This document shows, one piece after another, positions 14,141-22,465 of a stretch of DNA of 42,399 bases. Origin of the DNA: a virus. Each line of letters begins with the position of its first letter. Within the stretch, counting starts at the first letter, position 1. The notes beneath the pieces were generated by a model. That model had not been told where the DNA came from. It saw only the letters and a program-made list of their open reading frames with translations, and searched no databases. The stretch covers positions 1-42,399 of the IMG/VR virus record IMGVR_UViG_3300028104_000061; one strand, given 5' to 3'. Made by a program: the position numbers and the translations under genes.

Positions 14141-14391
14141 CCGACCTCGAGCGGGCCTGGGCTGAGCTCGACGAGGCCAACGCCTGGCTCGGATGGCGCG
14201 TCGGTGATCCCTACCTCCACGAGGAGATGGCCTCAAACCCATGGGAGCAGTACGCCTACGACCCGACTGAACGTCCGAAGGCGGGCGGCCGGAGCCGCGA
14301 GTGGACGGCCGTCGGGCGGGGTGAGGTCGATGTCGTCCGCGAAATGGCGCGCTGTCTGCGGGAGATCGGTGCGGGTAGGGCGCCCAGATAG
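14137..14391 (+). CDS. Small acidic protein coupled to the HEPN-like gene
   Basis: 84 residues from GTG 14137, in a GTGA overlap with the preceding stop, so it is translated with the HEPN-like gene. The sequence is acidic and aromatic-rich (LERAWAELDEANAWLGWRVGDPYLHEE, WEQYAYDPTE) with a helical end (VVREMARCLREIG). Coupling and small acidic character would suit an antitoxin or partner of a HEPN protein. I recognise no family, and the antitoxin idea is only a hypothesis. It ends 27 bases before the convergent methyltransferase gene. Confidence 0.55.
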   Translation: MTDLERAWAELDEANAWLGWRVGDPYLHEEMASNPWEQYAYDPTERPKAGGRSREWTAVGRGEVDVVREMARCLREIGAGRAPR

Positions 14392-14418
14392 AGCGCTCCA
14401 AGACCCGTCCCCGCGTGC

Positions 14419-17400
14419 TCAGGCCTGCGCGGCAGTCCTTTCCCAGAGCCGGGCCACGAGTGTGTCAACCTGCAGTTCGAGGGAATCGAGGGTGTTGGTG
14501 GCGCCGCTAGCCACCGCCGCCGTGCATCGCTTCGCCTGATGCGCGAGGCCGTTGTGTAATTCATTGCTGGGGTCGAATTGCGGAAGATCGACAAGGTCCA
14601 GAACCTCGCCGTGCGCTTCGCTGGAGATAGCCGAGTTGATGCGTGTACGAGCTTGGCTGCTGTTCAGAACGGAGCACACATAATGGGCTTCGTCCTCGTC
14701 GTCGAAGCCAATCATCATTACCTTTCCGTTCGGTACAACTGTTGCCGCCCACCCGCTGACGTCGAGCGTCGATACGACCGCTGCCTCGAAGTTGCGTGTC
14801 GTTCTCTTCCAAACGACCTTCCAACGAGCAAACGTATAGGGGCCGATGTCGTAGAGTGCATAGTAGGGATTAGCTCGTCCCCATCTGCGGTGTATGGGCC
14901 GAGTTTCTAGCTCCGCCTTGAACGAGCCGAGGTATGCGTGCGCTTTTGGGAAGTCTCGCCGCATGACTTCCTCGGGAATCGGCCTTATGCCCGTCTCATG
15001 TGTGTGGGGCACCAGATAGAGGCCGGGCGAGACGGCTCTCCAACGCGTGATGCTTGCGCCAGATACGTATGGAAACAGCCGGGAGGTCTCTATCTCGGCG
15101 ATTCGGGACTGGACGGGCCTTCGAGCTCGGTCCCGGATATTCTCAACCAGTATTCGCCCGCCAGTGGGGGCTCCAAGGGGACGAACCCGATACACACTCT
15201 CCAGCCCTGTCTCGACGCCACGCCGCGCGCGGTAGGGGGAAGTGGCTATCCGCTCCTCGTCCGGCAGGTGGGCGTCTGAGATCGTCCAGAATGACCCACG
15301 TCTTCCGGAGTTCGACGGTCGAGCTTTTAGCTCGCGGGCTGATGTCCGCTCACGGACGGTCGCCAGCGAAGCTGAGTCGCGATCAAACCGTCCAGAAGGC
15401 GTCCATACCCTATAGGGCACCGGGTATGCCGTCTCTTCACCTCGGACCGCCACGAACGTTGCGGTCTTGTTTGCAGCTGACTTGAATGGTCGCACTCGCA
15501 CCCAGTCGTCGACGCTCTTGACGCCGATCGGCACACCTCCAGGTAGCTGCCATTCCCTAAATTCGTCAGCGGCGGTTGACTGGAAGAGAGTCTGCGTTAT
15601 CACGAATCCGAGGCGACCGCCATTCTTAAGGTAGCGATCTAGGCTCACATACACGAAGAGCGCACTCAGGTCTTTACCAGCAGATCCCAGGCGCCGCATA
15701 GTCGACTCCCCACCTGCGGCCAAGCGATAGACGTCGACCATTACACGCTTGACTTCTTCGCGATAGGCCGGGGGGAGCGTTGTCCAGAAGACCCAAGGAG
15801 GGTTGCCGACAACAAAGTCGACGCGGTCCTGGAAGACGGGGGCGAAGGAATTGCGAATGATGCTGGCCCAGACCCCATCGGAACCAGACCTCGCGAGCTC
15901 GTCTAGGTAAGCGTAGAGGTCGCGGTGAAGCGACTCATGCTGGATGCGAATGCCCCTCGCGGCCAGAGCGCTCAGGAATTCGTCAGGGCCTACTTCGTTC
16001 TCTATCGACGTCCGCAGGATATCGGAATAGGCGGCCATGGTAGCGCGATCGACCGTGACATCTCGAGGCACGACAAGTGAGCCGACAGATGTCCTCAATT
16101 CAAGGGCCTTGCCCAGTCCCCCGGCGAATAGCCCACCGTATTCCACCGGGGTGAGGACGGAATCACATAGGTAGACCGGAAGCTCTATGGCCATATCGGG
16201 CCGAAGCAGATCTCGCACGGCTATGAGGTAGTTGGTTCGCGCAGCCATGACCGCAAGAGGGCTGAGGTCGAAGCCGGTTACGCCCTTGAGGATCTTTGAC
16301 AAGAGCGCTTCCTCGTCAAGGCCGGACGTTTCGATGTTTGCCGAAAACCAAGCACGAATGCGAGAGATCGCAACCACCAGGAACGTGCCCGAACCGCATG
16401 CGGGATCCAAAAGCGTAACGTCAGGGTTCCCGTCGTATCCGACCTGATCCAAGACGAACTCGGCGAGCCAGTCGGGGGTGTAGTACTCACCGAGGCGATG
16501 CCGGAGCGCACGCGGAAGGAGCCTCTGGAAGAGATCCTTCATCAGGTCGCGTGCGGTGATGGGTGACACCTCTACAACCTCTGCGGAGTACTCCGCAGCC
16601 GTTTCAGCCGCGTGCCTGAGGGCGGTGCCGAGTTCGGGCGTCGGCGTCGAGACATACCAAGAAAAGACGCCGGGGTCGATGGCATTGACTGCTCCTGTCG
16701 ACGCCGTGAGCTGTCCAGATTCGAGCGCTTCGAAGCCTGACCAGACGTCGCCGCGTTCAGTAAGCCGCGATAGGAGCCGCTCGCCCGTGACGCCCTCGAG
16801 AACCACGAGGCAAACGAGCTTGGAGACGATCCCGAAGTACGTCTGGAGGGCGAATAGGACTTGAGGTCTGCGGGCAACGTCAGGTGGTACGCGCAGTGTT
16901 GTGCAAAGTGCAAGCCAGTCCGGGACGTCAAGCTCGGCGGGTAGGCCGGCGGCATTAGCAAGGTCGAGCGCCCACTGGGAGAAGAGGGTCTGGGCTCGCG
17001 GCGAGGGTTCGCGACTGGTCAAGACTCCAACGAGGGCCGCGACGACCTGTTGGGCAACAGCGCTCTCGGGCCCGAAGTCCTCGGCGAGGTTTTCCGCCAT
17101 CAATCCTCGGCCTGTGGAAAGTGATTCCAGAGTGGCCACAAGTGCGTTGAGAGCGTCTACGTCAACCGGACGCGGACGCGACACCTGCCACTGATCGGCG
17201 GAATACGAGACGTAGATGACCCACGAGCCATCAAACGCGCAGCCGGCAAGTCGCTCGAGCGGTAGGCGAGCCCCCTCAGACAAGCCTCGGAGGTATTGCT
17301 GGACCTGGGTGACGGCGTGGCGGGTGGCCGAGTGCATGACCGAGGGTCGCAGAGAACCCGGCGGCTCGAATTCGATCACGAACCGGTTGTAGACGGCATC

Positions 17401-17685
17401 GGCCCGACCGAAGGTGAGCAGGGGTGCGTCCAGTTCATGGGCATCGGCTGCAGCCGGGATGGCGAGCCGAGCCTCGTCGCGAGCGGATGAGCGAGCGCCT
17501 CGGGCCCTCAGAACATCTGCAAGGACCGGTTGAACTTCACCTCGCAGCGTGGCCTCTGGTGCTTGGGATCCCACTGCATGCTCACGACCGCGAGCGACCG
17601 CTGCCAGCAGCAGCGCACCGTCATTGCTCTGCATCACTCTCGAGCAACTTCTGGACCGGTCGGGACGAGGCTTGCTACGTGTCAC
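14419..17685 (-). CDS. Large Eco57I-like N6-adenine DNA methyltransferase with degenerate N-terminal nuclease motif
   Basis: 1088 residues from GTG 17685 (GTGA overlap with herA), last gene of the cassette. The N-terminal 170 residues contain GRADAVYNRFVIEFEPPG. Asp96 and Glu105 fit a PD-(D/E)XK site, but the Lys position is Glu107, so cleavage by this domain is doubtful. The methylase core is GEYYTP (399-404), DPACGSGTF (motif I, about 427-435), GFDLSPLAV (about 471-479) and NPPW (628-631), giving N6-adenine specificity by family. Residues from about 640 onward form a long target-recognition region. The size resembles type IIG or PglX-like enzymes. Its likely role is marking self DNA for the HerA-NurA machinery beside it (inference). 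Its GC looks lower than in phage genes. Confidence 0.85.
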   Translation of the reverse strand: MTRSKPRPDRSRSCSRVMQSNDGALLLAAVARGREHAVGSQAPEATLRGEVQPVLADVLRARGARSSARDEARLAIPAAADAHELDAPLLTFGRADAVYNRFVIEFEPPGSLRPSVMHSATRHAVTQVQQYLRGLSEGARLPLERLAGCAFDGSWVIYVSYSADQWQVSRPRPVDVDALNALVATLESLSTGRGLMAENLAEDFGPESAVAQQVVAALVGVLTSREPSPRAQTLFSQWALDLANAAGLPAELDVPDWLALCTTLRVPPDVARRPQVLFALQTYFGIVSKLVCLVVLEGVTGERLLSRLTERGDVWSGFEALESGQLTASTGAVNAIDPGVFSWYVSTPTPELGTALRHAAETAAEYSAEVVEVSPITARDLMKDLFQRLLPRALRHRLGEYYTPDWLAEFVLDQVGYDGNPDVTLLDPACGSGTFLVVAISRIRAWFSANIETSGLDEEALLSKILKGVTGFDLSPLAVMAARTNYLIAVRDLLRPDMAIELPVYLCDSVLTPVEYGGLFAGGLGKALELRTSVGSLVVPRDVTVDRATMAAYSDILRTSIENEVGPDEFLSALAARGIRIQHESLHRDLYAYLDELARSGSDGVWASIIRNSFAPVFQDRVDFVVGNPPWVFWTTLPPAYREEVKRVMVDVYRLAAGGESTMRRLGSAGKDLSALFVYVSLDRYLKNGGRLGFVITQTLFQSTAADEFREWQLPGGVPIGVKSVDDWVRVRPFKSAANKTATFVAVRGEETAYPVPYRVWTPSGRFDRDSASLATVRERTSARELKARPSNSGRRGSFWTISDAHLPDEERIATSPYRARRGVETGLESVYRVRPLGAPTGGRILVENIRDRARRPVQSRIAEIETSRLFPYVSGASITRWRAVSPGLYLVPHTHETGIRPIPEEVMRRDFPKAHAYLGSFKAELETRPIHRRWGRANPYYALYDIGPYTFARWKVVWKRTTRNFEAAVVSTLDVSGWAATVVPNGKVMMIGFDDEDEAHYVCSVLNSSQARTRINSAISSEAHGEVLDLVDLPQFDPSNELHNGLAHQAKRCTAAVASGATNTLDSLELQVDTLVARLWERTAAQA

Positions 17686-19409
17686 CAGCCGTTCGCGAGC
17701 TTGGCCTCGTCAAACGACGTGTAGACCGACAGGAACACCGGGGCGCCGGTGAATGACAGAGGCGACACCGGACCAGTGAGCATGAATGGATACTCGGAGG
17801 GCCGGATAGCGGCCGGGTCGACGAACGACCGATACAGGTCTAGGGCCGCCGGGTCACTGATCGTTTCGCGCAGTCGCTGGAGCTCCGTGCCGGCCGTAAG
17901 GCCGTAACCGAAGGCGCGCACGCGCAGCTGTGCGTATATTGCCCGCCTCAGGGAACTGATCTCTTGTGTGATGAACATCCATCCTAGCCCGTACTTACGT
18001 GTCGTCCGCACGTAGTCCACGAGCCGATCAGCGAGAAGCTTAGTTTCGTCCTCTTCGGCAGCCTCGGCGGCGAAACGCTGTGCCTCGTCGAACACAACAA
18101 GTGCGTTCATCCGGCCACCTTTCTGAAAGAGCTGTTCCGCGCGCAGGTTAAGAATCGAACAGACCTCTCGGAGAATTCGCGCCTTTACCGAGGTCGTCTC
18201 GAGAAGACCACCGCCCGCCCCGCCCGAGAAGTCGATTATCACGAGCGGTCGCGGTCCGCTTGTAGATAGCGCTTCCTCGAACACAGTAAAGATGCTGGTC
18301 CTCCTGTTTCCCGATCGGTTCGTCGGGGCAAACAGTGAGTGGAGAGGCCGGAAGAACTCAGCCGCGATTTCGAACTCCGTCGTTGATGTTAGAAGCGAGT
18401 TGATCGCTCCAACCAGCCTCGCCTGCGACGTGGTGGATGAATAGATGCGTTGAAGCGCCAGTTGGTCGTTCACGAGGTTGGAGAGAGCGTCGCGCAGCAC
18501 GTCATCCGCAGGTCGGTCGTCCCAGCCGGTGAGGCCACGGAGGATGCGCGCGAGCTCGGCGACCGCGGAAGCGCGATTCTCCTCTCCCTTGATCGTGAGG
18601 ATGTCGCGAAGGAGGCGCGTCGGCTCGAGCAGATCGGCCAGCAGGCCAGCGTCCTGCCGCAGCCTCAGGTCGTTCGCGATGCCATACGTCCGCACAACGC
18701 GGCCCCTGGACTCTGCCCACTCCTGCAGCGAGAACGGGAGGCCCTCCTCGCTCGTGAACTGGCCTTGGGGATCCATCACGAGGATCGACAGCTGTGGGTG
18801 GGTGAGCTGCGCCGCGATCACGTACGTCGCCAGGGCCGATTTCCCGCTGCCTGTCATGCCGAAGATGCCGGAGTGATAAGCCTCTCCCGCCCCACCCTCA
18901 TCAGCGGGTCCGAAGTGCCGAAGTGTCAATGGCAGGCGAACGTTGCTCTTGTAGATGCGACCGAGGTACGTGATCTCGCCGACATGCCTTCGTAGGAGCT
19001 GGGTCAGGAACTCGTCGGACACCGGGGCCACTGCAGCGCCGGTCGTCGGAGACATGGTGAGCGCTCCGCCTGCCTCGACCGGTGGCTCGCCAATGGATGG
19101 ATCTGGGGCTTCGGCCAAATAGGCGGCTTGCACGAGCACCTCGGCAGTTCTCACATCGCCGACGGCACTTAGGTGGGGGAGCGAGCCATGCTTCTTGAGA
19201 ACGCCTCGCATGTTTGGGTCCTCGTGCCACCGGTTGGCGGTCTCGATTTCGGTGACCGTGCCGATTGCAATCAGGGTCTTGTCCAGCATCGGGTGAGTCA
19301 GGTAGACGAGACTTCCATGCAGCGGGGACCCAGTCGCGTTCTCGAGTATGTCCACGGTCGCCTTCGCAGTCGTGCTTGGTGAACCGACTAGCCCAACCGG
19401 ATCGTTCAT
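17682..19409 (-). CDS. herA: HerA-like hexameric DNA translocase (FtsK/HerA ATPase)
   Basis: 575 residues from ATG 19409, overlapping the nurA stop by one base (TGATG). The N-terminal 140 residues form a beta-rich HAS-barrel-like region (GSLVYLTHPMLDKTLIAIGTV). The ATPase has Walker A GMTGSGKSA (184-192), DPQGQF after strand 2 (213-218), Walker B LVVFDEAQRF (437-446), and GLGWMFITQEIS (474-485) as the sensor strand. HerA hexamers pump double-stranded DNA and work with NurA in end resection; in bacteria many HerA genes belong to defence systems. Here it is sandwiched between nurA and a methyltransferase. Function as a translocase is secure; defence is inferred from context. Confidence 0.88.
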   Translation of the reverse strand: MNDPVGLVGSPSTTAKATVDILENATGSPLHGSLVYLTHPMLDKTLIAIGTVTEIETANRWHEDPNMRGVLKKHGSLPHLSAVGDVRTAEVLVQAAYLAEAPDPSIGEPPVEAGGALTMSPTTGAAVAPVSDEFLTQLLRRHVGEITYLGRIYKSNVRLPLTLRHFGPADEGGAGEAYHSGIFGMTGSGKSALATYVIAAQLTHPQLSILVMDPQGQFTSEEGLPFSLQEWAESRGRVVRTYGIANDLRLRQDAGLLADLLEPTRLLRDILTIKGEENRASAVAELARILRGLTGWDDRPADDVLRDALSNLVNDQLALQRIYSSTTSQARLVGAINSLLTSTTEFEIAAEFFRPLHSLFAPTNRSGNRRTSIFTVFEEALSTSGPRPLVIIDFSGGAGGGLLETTSVKARILREVCSILNLRAEQLFQKGGRMNALVVFDEAQRFAAEAAEEDETKLLADRLVDYVRTTRKYGLGWMFITQEISSLRRAIYAQLRVRAFGYGLTAGTELQRLRETISDPAALDLYRSFVDPAAIRPSEYPFMLTGPVSPLSFTGAPVFLSVYTSFDEAKLANGW

Positions 19410-20521
19410 CAGACTCCCTCGGTGCGGTAGGACCGGATCAAGAACTCGGCAATTTCGGGCCGGCCGAGGCCGCTGAGGGCCAGTTGAACGGCCGATTGCA
19501 TGGCGCTAAGACCCAGTCCCACTGATTTGGCCATGACATCGGCCAGGTATTGGGGATATGGCTCCCGCACGAAGGGCCCGGTGATCTGCGACGAGATCGT
19601 GGCGCAGATGGTGTCCAGTACCTGCTCGTCGAGGCCGGCCTTCAGCTCGATGCGGAAAGCTGGTGAGGCCTCATCGGGTTTGAAGTATGTGAACTCGACA
19701 GCGCGCTGCTTGAGCGGGACGATGGAGTTCTCGAGGGCAGCCGCAATCGCATCATCCTGTGGCTCTCGCGAGTCGAAGTGGAGCGACGACCATGGGTCTC
19801 GCGGGACCTGCTGACCAACGAGCAACTCACCCGGTTCAAGCAACAGGCCCATGAGGTGCTTGTCGTCTCCGGGAATGTCGGTGCCCACCCTGCTTTGCAG
19901 AGCTTCGGTTACGACTCGCGACGAGTCGTACTTAGGCATCGCAATAATCGATGGTTCGAGACACGCTCGGGTCAGAGCCGCCACGGTGTCGAGCTTCTGC
20001 CACATGCGCTTCGCCTCTCGGCGGACATCGCTGGAGAGCGCGGTCAGGGCGGAGTTCAGCTGGATGACGAGCGTGAGATGCGAGCCGTCGAGGATCTTCA
20101 AACGGTGCGGCGCGCCGGCGAGGATCGCAAGCTCCTCGGCAACCATAACTCCTCGCGCCAGCCGCTCGACGTCCATGTCGTGTTTGGCAGGCAGCGCCCA
20201 CCACTGGTATTGCGGCGATTCCCATGACGTGGTCTCGTCAGAGAGGCCCTCGACGCCGACGGCGACGGCGAGGGCGAGATCGACAGCAGCGGTCCTTTCG
20301 ACCGCGAATCCGCCATCTACACCGGCGACCGTCACCGGTTGTGCCTCGCCTGCCTTCCTGATCAGCCCGGACTCCTCCAAGCCCGCCCGAAGCTGGTCGC
20401 GCTTGTCAAGCGCAGGCGCGAGCAGTGCCGTCACTGTCGCAACGACATCATCGCTGCCGCCGAGCAGATCGTGGAGCAGGTCCTCGGGCAGGCGAGCGTA
20501 GCCCTCTTGCCCGATGGTCAC
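19409..20521 (-). CDS. nurA: NurA-domain nuclease
   Basis: 370 residues from GTG 20521, four bases after the druA stop and preceded by a GGGGCTGAG stretch. NurA landmarks appear in order: Asp69 in VAGVDGGFAVE (first catalytic strand), ILDGSHLTLV (about 143-152, the second DG motif), IIAMPKYDSSRVV (about 192-204, the iSK-like motif with Asp199), and FRIELKAG near residue 310. NurA is a 5'-3' nuclease that forms a complex with HerA, which feeds it DNA. Immediate coupling to herA supports the pairing. The likely role is effector nuclease of the cassette, the more so because the nuclease-like motif of the methyltransferase lacks its Lys. Confidence 0.8.
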   Translation of the reverse strand: MTIGQEGYARLPEDLLHDLLGGSDDVVATVTALLAPALDKRDQLRAGLEESGLIRKAGEAQPVTVAGVDGGFAVERTAAVDLALAVAVGVEGLSDETTSWESPQYQWWALPAKHDMDVERLARGVMVAEELAILAGAPHRLKILDGSHLTLVIQLNSALTALSSDVRREAKRMWQKLDTVAALTRACLEPSIIAMPKYDSSRVVTEALQSRVGTDIPGDDKHLMGLLLEPGELLVGQQVPRDPWSSLHFDSREPQDDAIAAALENSIVPLKQRAVEFTYFKPDEASPAFRIELKAGLDEQVLDTICATISSQITGPFVREPYPQYLADVMAKSVGLGLSAMQSAVQLALSGLGRPEIAEFLIRSYRTEGV

Positions 20522-20525
20522 TTGC

Positions 20526-21686
20526 TCAGCCCCACAGCCGGTAGGACTCACGGGCGAACGACTCGTAAGTCCTGTCGGTCGATGCGCGGGGGAGGAACCA
20601 TCGCTCGCGGAACCACGAGGCGAGTTCAGTGGCTGGATGGTCGAAGTAGGCCAGCTCTTCTTCCTCGCCGCGCAGAACAGCTGCGGCATTGGCGGCGAGC
20701 GGCACGACGTAGATGTCGCGCTTCACTCCGTGGCAGTTCCACTCAGACGACAGTCCAACGTCAGCCAAGCACTTCTTAATCACTTCTCGCCGGTTCCGGA
20801 AGCCGCCTCCTCCGCCCCATTTCGCGTGTCGAGCCGTCGGGGTGCAGAACTGCAAGGCGTAGTCGCGCATGGCGGTGTAGATGCCATTGCTGAAGACCAA
20901 CTCGCCGGTGCCCTGGGTTGCTCCCGCGCGGACATACACGAGACGGCCGCGATACTTCAAACGGTTGTATATCGACGACCGGCCCAGGGCTGATGCGGTC
21001 GTCAGCATGGCCAGACCTGAGCCGGACTGTCGCGCCGAAATCAGCGTCTGCCGGTTAGCGTACTTCCCGAGGAATGTGTGACGAACCTCGTTACTGGCGG
21101 CCAGCAGGGCGACGAGCTTGCCAACAAGAAGGCTGGAGTACGGAGGCACGGCCCCCAGGACATATGCGTCCATGATGAGACGGAGGCGCTCGCGGCGCTG
21201 AGTTGCGCTCCAGCCGATCCAGCCGTCCCGGTCATGCAACGCATAGACGGGATCGCATAGTCCGATCAAGCCCACGAGCTTGTTGTTCGACTCATCGATG
21301 ACGAGGAAGCGAAGTCGGCGACCGTATCCGCGTGACGTTGGGATACTCCAATGAAGCCGGGCGTACCTGAACAGGGCTTCGCCCTCACTGTGACGCTCCA
21401 CCTCGACGAGGCGGGGGGCGAACGCTTCGGGGCGGACCTCCGTCCCCTCAGCGATGTACGAAAGCAGTCGGGACTCTTGTCGGCGTAGGCCTGATTCGGC
21501 CTCCTGTCTCGACTTCGCAACGGCCTGTACGTGAAGTCGGCGCGCGTCGTCCTTGGACGACAGGCGCGGCGGCAGGAGTCTGCCGTCCTCGACCAAGAAT
21601 CCTTGCGCTCCGAGCGTTTCCAGAATGAGCGAGCGGAGTTGGGCCCGCCACTCCTCGCGATCGGTTGAATGGCCCAGCGGCATCAT
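20526..21686 (-). CDS. druA: DruA family protein (DUF4338)
   Basis: 386 residues from the ATGATG at 21684-21686, first gene of the four-gene operon. The family signature is clear: YGRRLRFLVID (about 121-131), KLVGLIGLCDPVYAL (about 136-150) and RDGWIGWSATQRRERLRLIMD (about 153-173), with NRLKYRGRLVYVRAGATQGTG later. DUF4338 is the DruA component of Druantia anti-phage systems, where it accompanies a very large helicase (DruE). No such helicase is present here; NurA, HerA and a methyltransferase stand in its place. No Shine-Dalgarno is visible. TATCGT ends eight bases before the ATG, so the start may be leaderless. Confidence 0.8.
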   Translation of the reverse strand: MMPLGHSTDREEWRAQLRSLILETLGAQGFLVEDGRLLPPRLSSKDDARRLHVQAVAKSRQEAESGLRRQESRLLSYIAEGTEVRPEAFAPRLVEVERHSEGEALFRYARLHWSIPTSRGYGRRLRFLVIDESNNKLVGLIGLCDPVYALHDRDGWIGWSATQRRERLRLIMDAYVLGAVPPYSSLLVGKLVALLAASNEVRHTFLGKYANRQTLISARQSGSGLAMLTTASALGRSSIYNRLKYRGRLVYVRAGATQGTGELVFSNGIYTAMRDYALQFCTPTARHAKWGGGGGFRNRREVIKKCLADVGLSSEWNCHGVKRDIYVVPLAANAAAVLRGEEEELAYFDHPATELASWFRERWFLPRASTDRTYESFARESYRLWG

Positions 21687-21745
21687 TGGTACGGACGATA
21701 CCGGACAACAGGCGCTCCGACTGGCCTCTAGCGCTGGGCGAGTCG

Positions 21746-22465
21746 TTACTGCACGGCCACACCGAGGTCGTGGTGGACAGCCCGCCTGCTGGGCAGCCAG
21801 AGCGCTAGCGGCACGTCGTCTGACCGCGCGTGCGCCAGCAGGTCGCTCGCTCGCATCTCGACCGTGGCCGGGTTCGAGGCCGACATGACGTACTGCCAGC
21901 CGATGCCGCCTGCCGAGGTCTGATTGCCCGCCGTGTTGTTGGTGGTGTCGATCAGCCACGTGGTCGGCTCCGGGGAGCCTTCCCGCCAAATGCGCCCGCG
22001 CAGAGTGGTCGGACTCGATCCGAGGGTCTGGAGCTTCAGCCAGTACCACGCGCCCGCCACGAACGGGATGCCGGTGTCGGTGGTGTTCACGATCGTCGCC
22101 GTCGTTCCGGAGGTCCGCCTGACCAGATAGAGCTGGATGTTGCCGTGGGTCGCGCTGACCAGCGCCCGGAGCTGGTAGTTGGTCTGTTCCGACAGCACTC
22201 GGCCCATGACCGCGATCTGGTAGTCGCCCGTCAGCGGAGCGAGATCGGCGCTCCAGCGACCCATGATCAGCGCGTCGCCCATCCCCAGCCCGGTGACGTA
22301 CTTGTACCGCGCGTTCGCGTTCGAAGCCGAGGCGATGAAGCCGTAGCCCGCGGTGACCCCGCCTGCCGGTCCGACGCTGCTGTACGCGCCGCCCACGTCC
22401 ATCGACCCCCAGCCTGACCCCGAGGCGATCTCGCGGAGGTAGTGATCGACTGCGACCCGGCTCAC
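21746..22465 (-). CDS. Tail-tip or adsorption protein with LamG/concanavalin-like domain
   Basis: 239 residues from GTG 22465, in a GTGA overlap with the upstream tail gene; the much longer open frame above it is a shadow. The sequence is beta-rich with patterns such as TGDYQIAVMGRVLSEQTNYQLRALVSA, GAWYWLKLQTLG and TLRGRIWREG, followed by a QTSAGGIGWQYVMS turn. This is the signature of jelly-roll LamG/concanavalin-type domains that sense surface glycans. As the last gene of the tail operon it is probably a receptor-binding or accessory fibre component. It is the last phage gene before the cargo block. Confidence 0.65.
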   Translation of the reverse strand: MSRVAVDHYLREIASGSGWGSMDVGGAYSSVGPAGGVTAGYGFIASASNANARYKYVTGLGMGDALIMGRWSADLAPLTGDYQIAVMGRVLSEQTNYQLRALVSATHGNIQLYLVRRTSGTTATIVNTTDTGIPFVAGAWYWLKLQTLGSSPTTLRGRIWREGSPEPTTWLIDTTNNTAGNQTSAGGIGWQYVMSASNPATVEMRASDLLAHARSDDVPLALWLPSRRAVHHDLGVAVQ

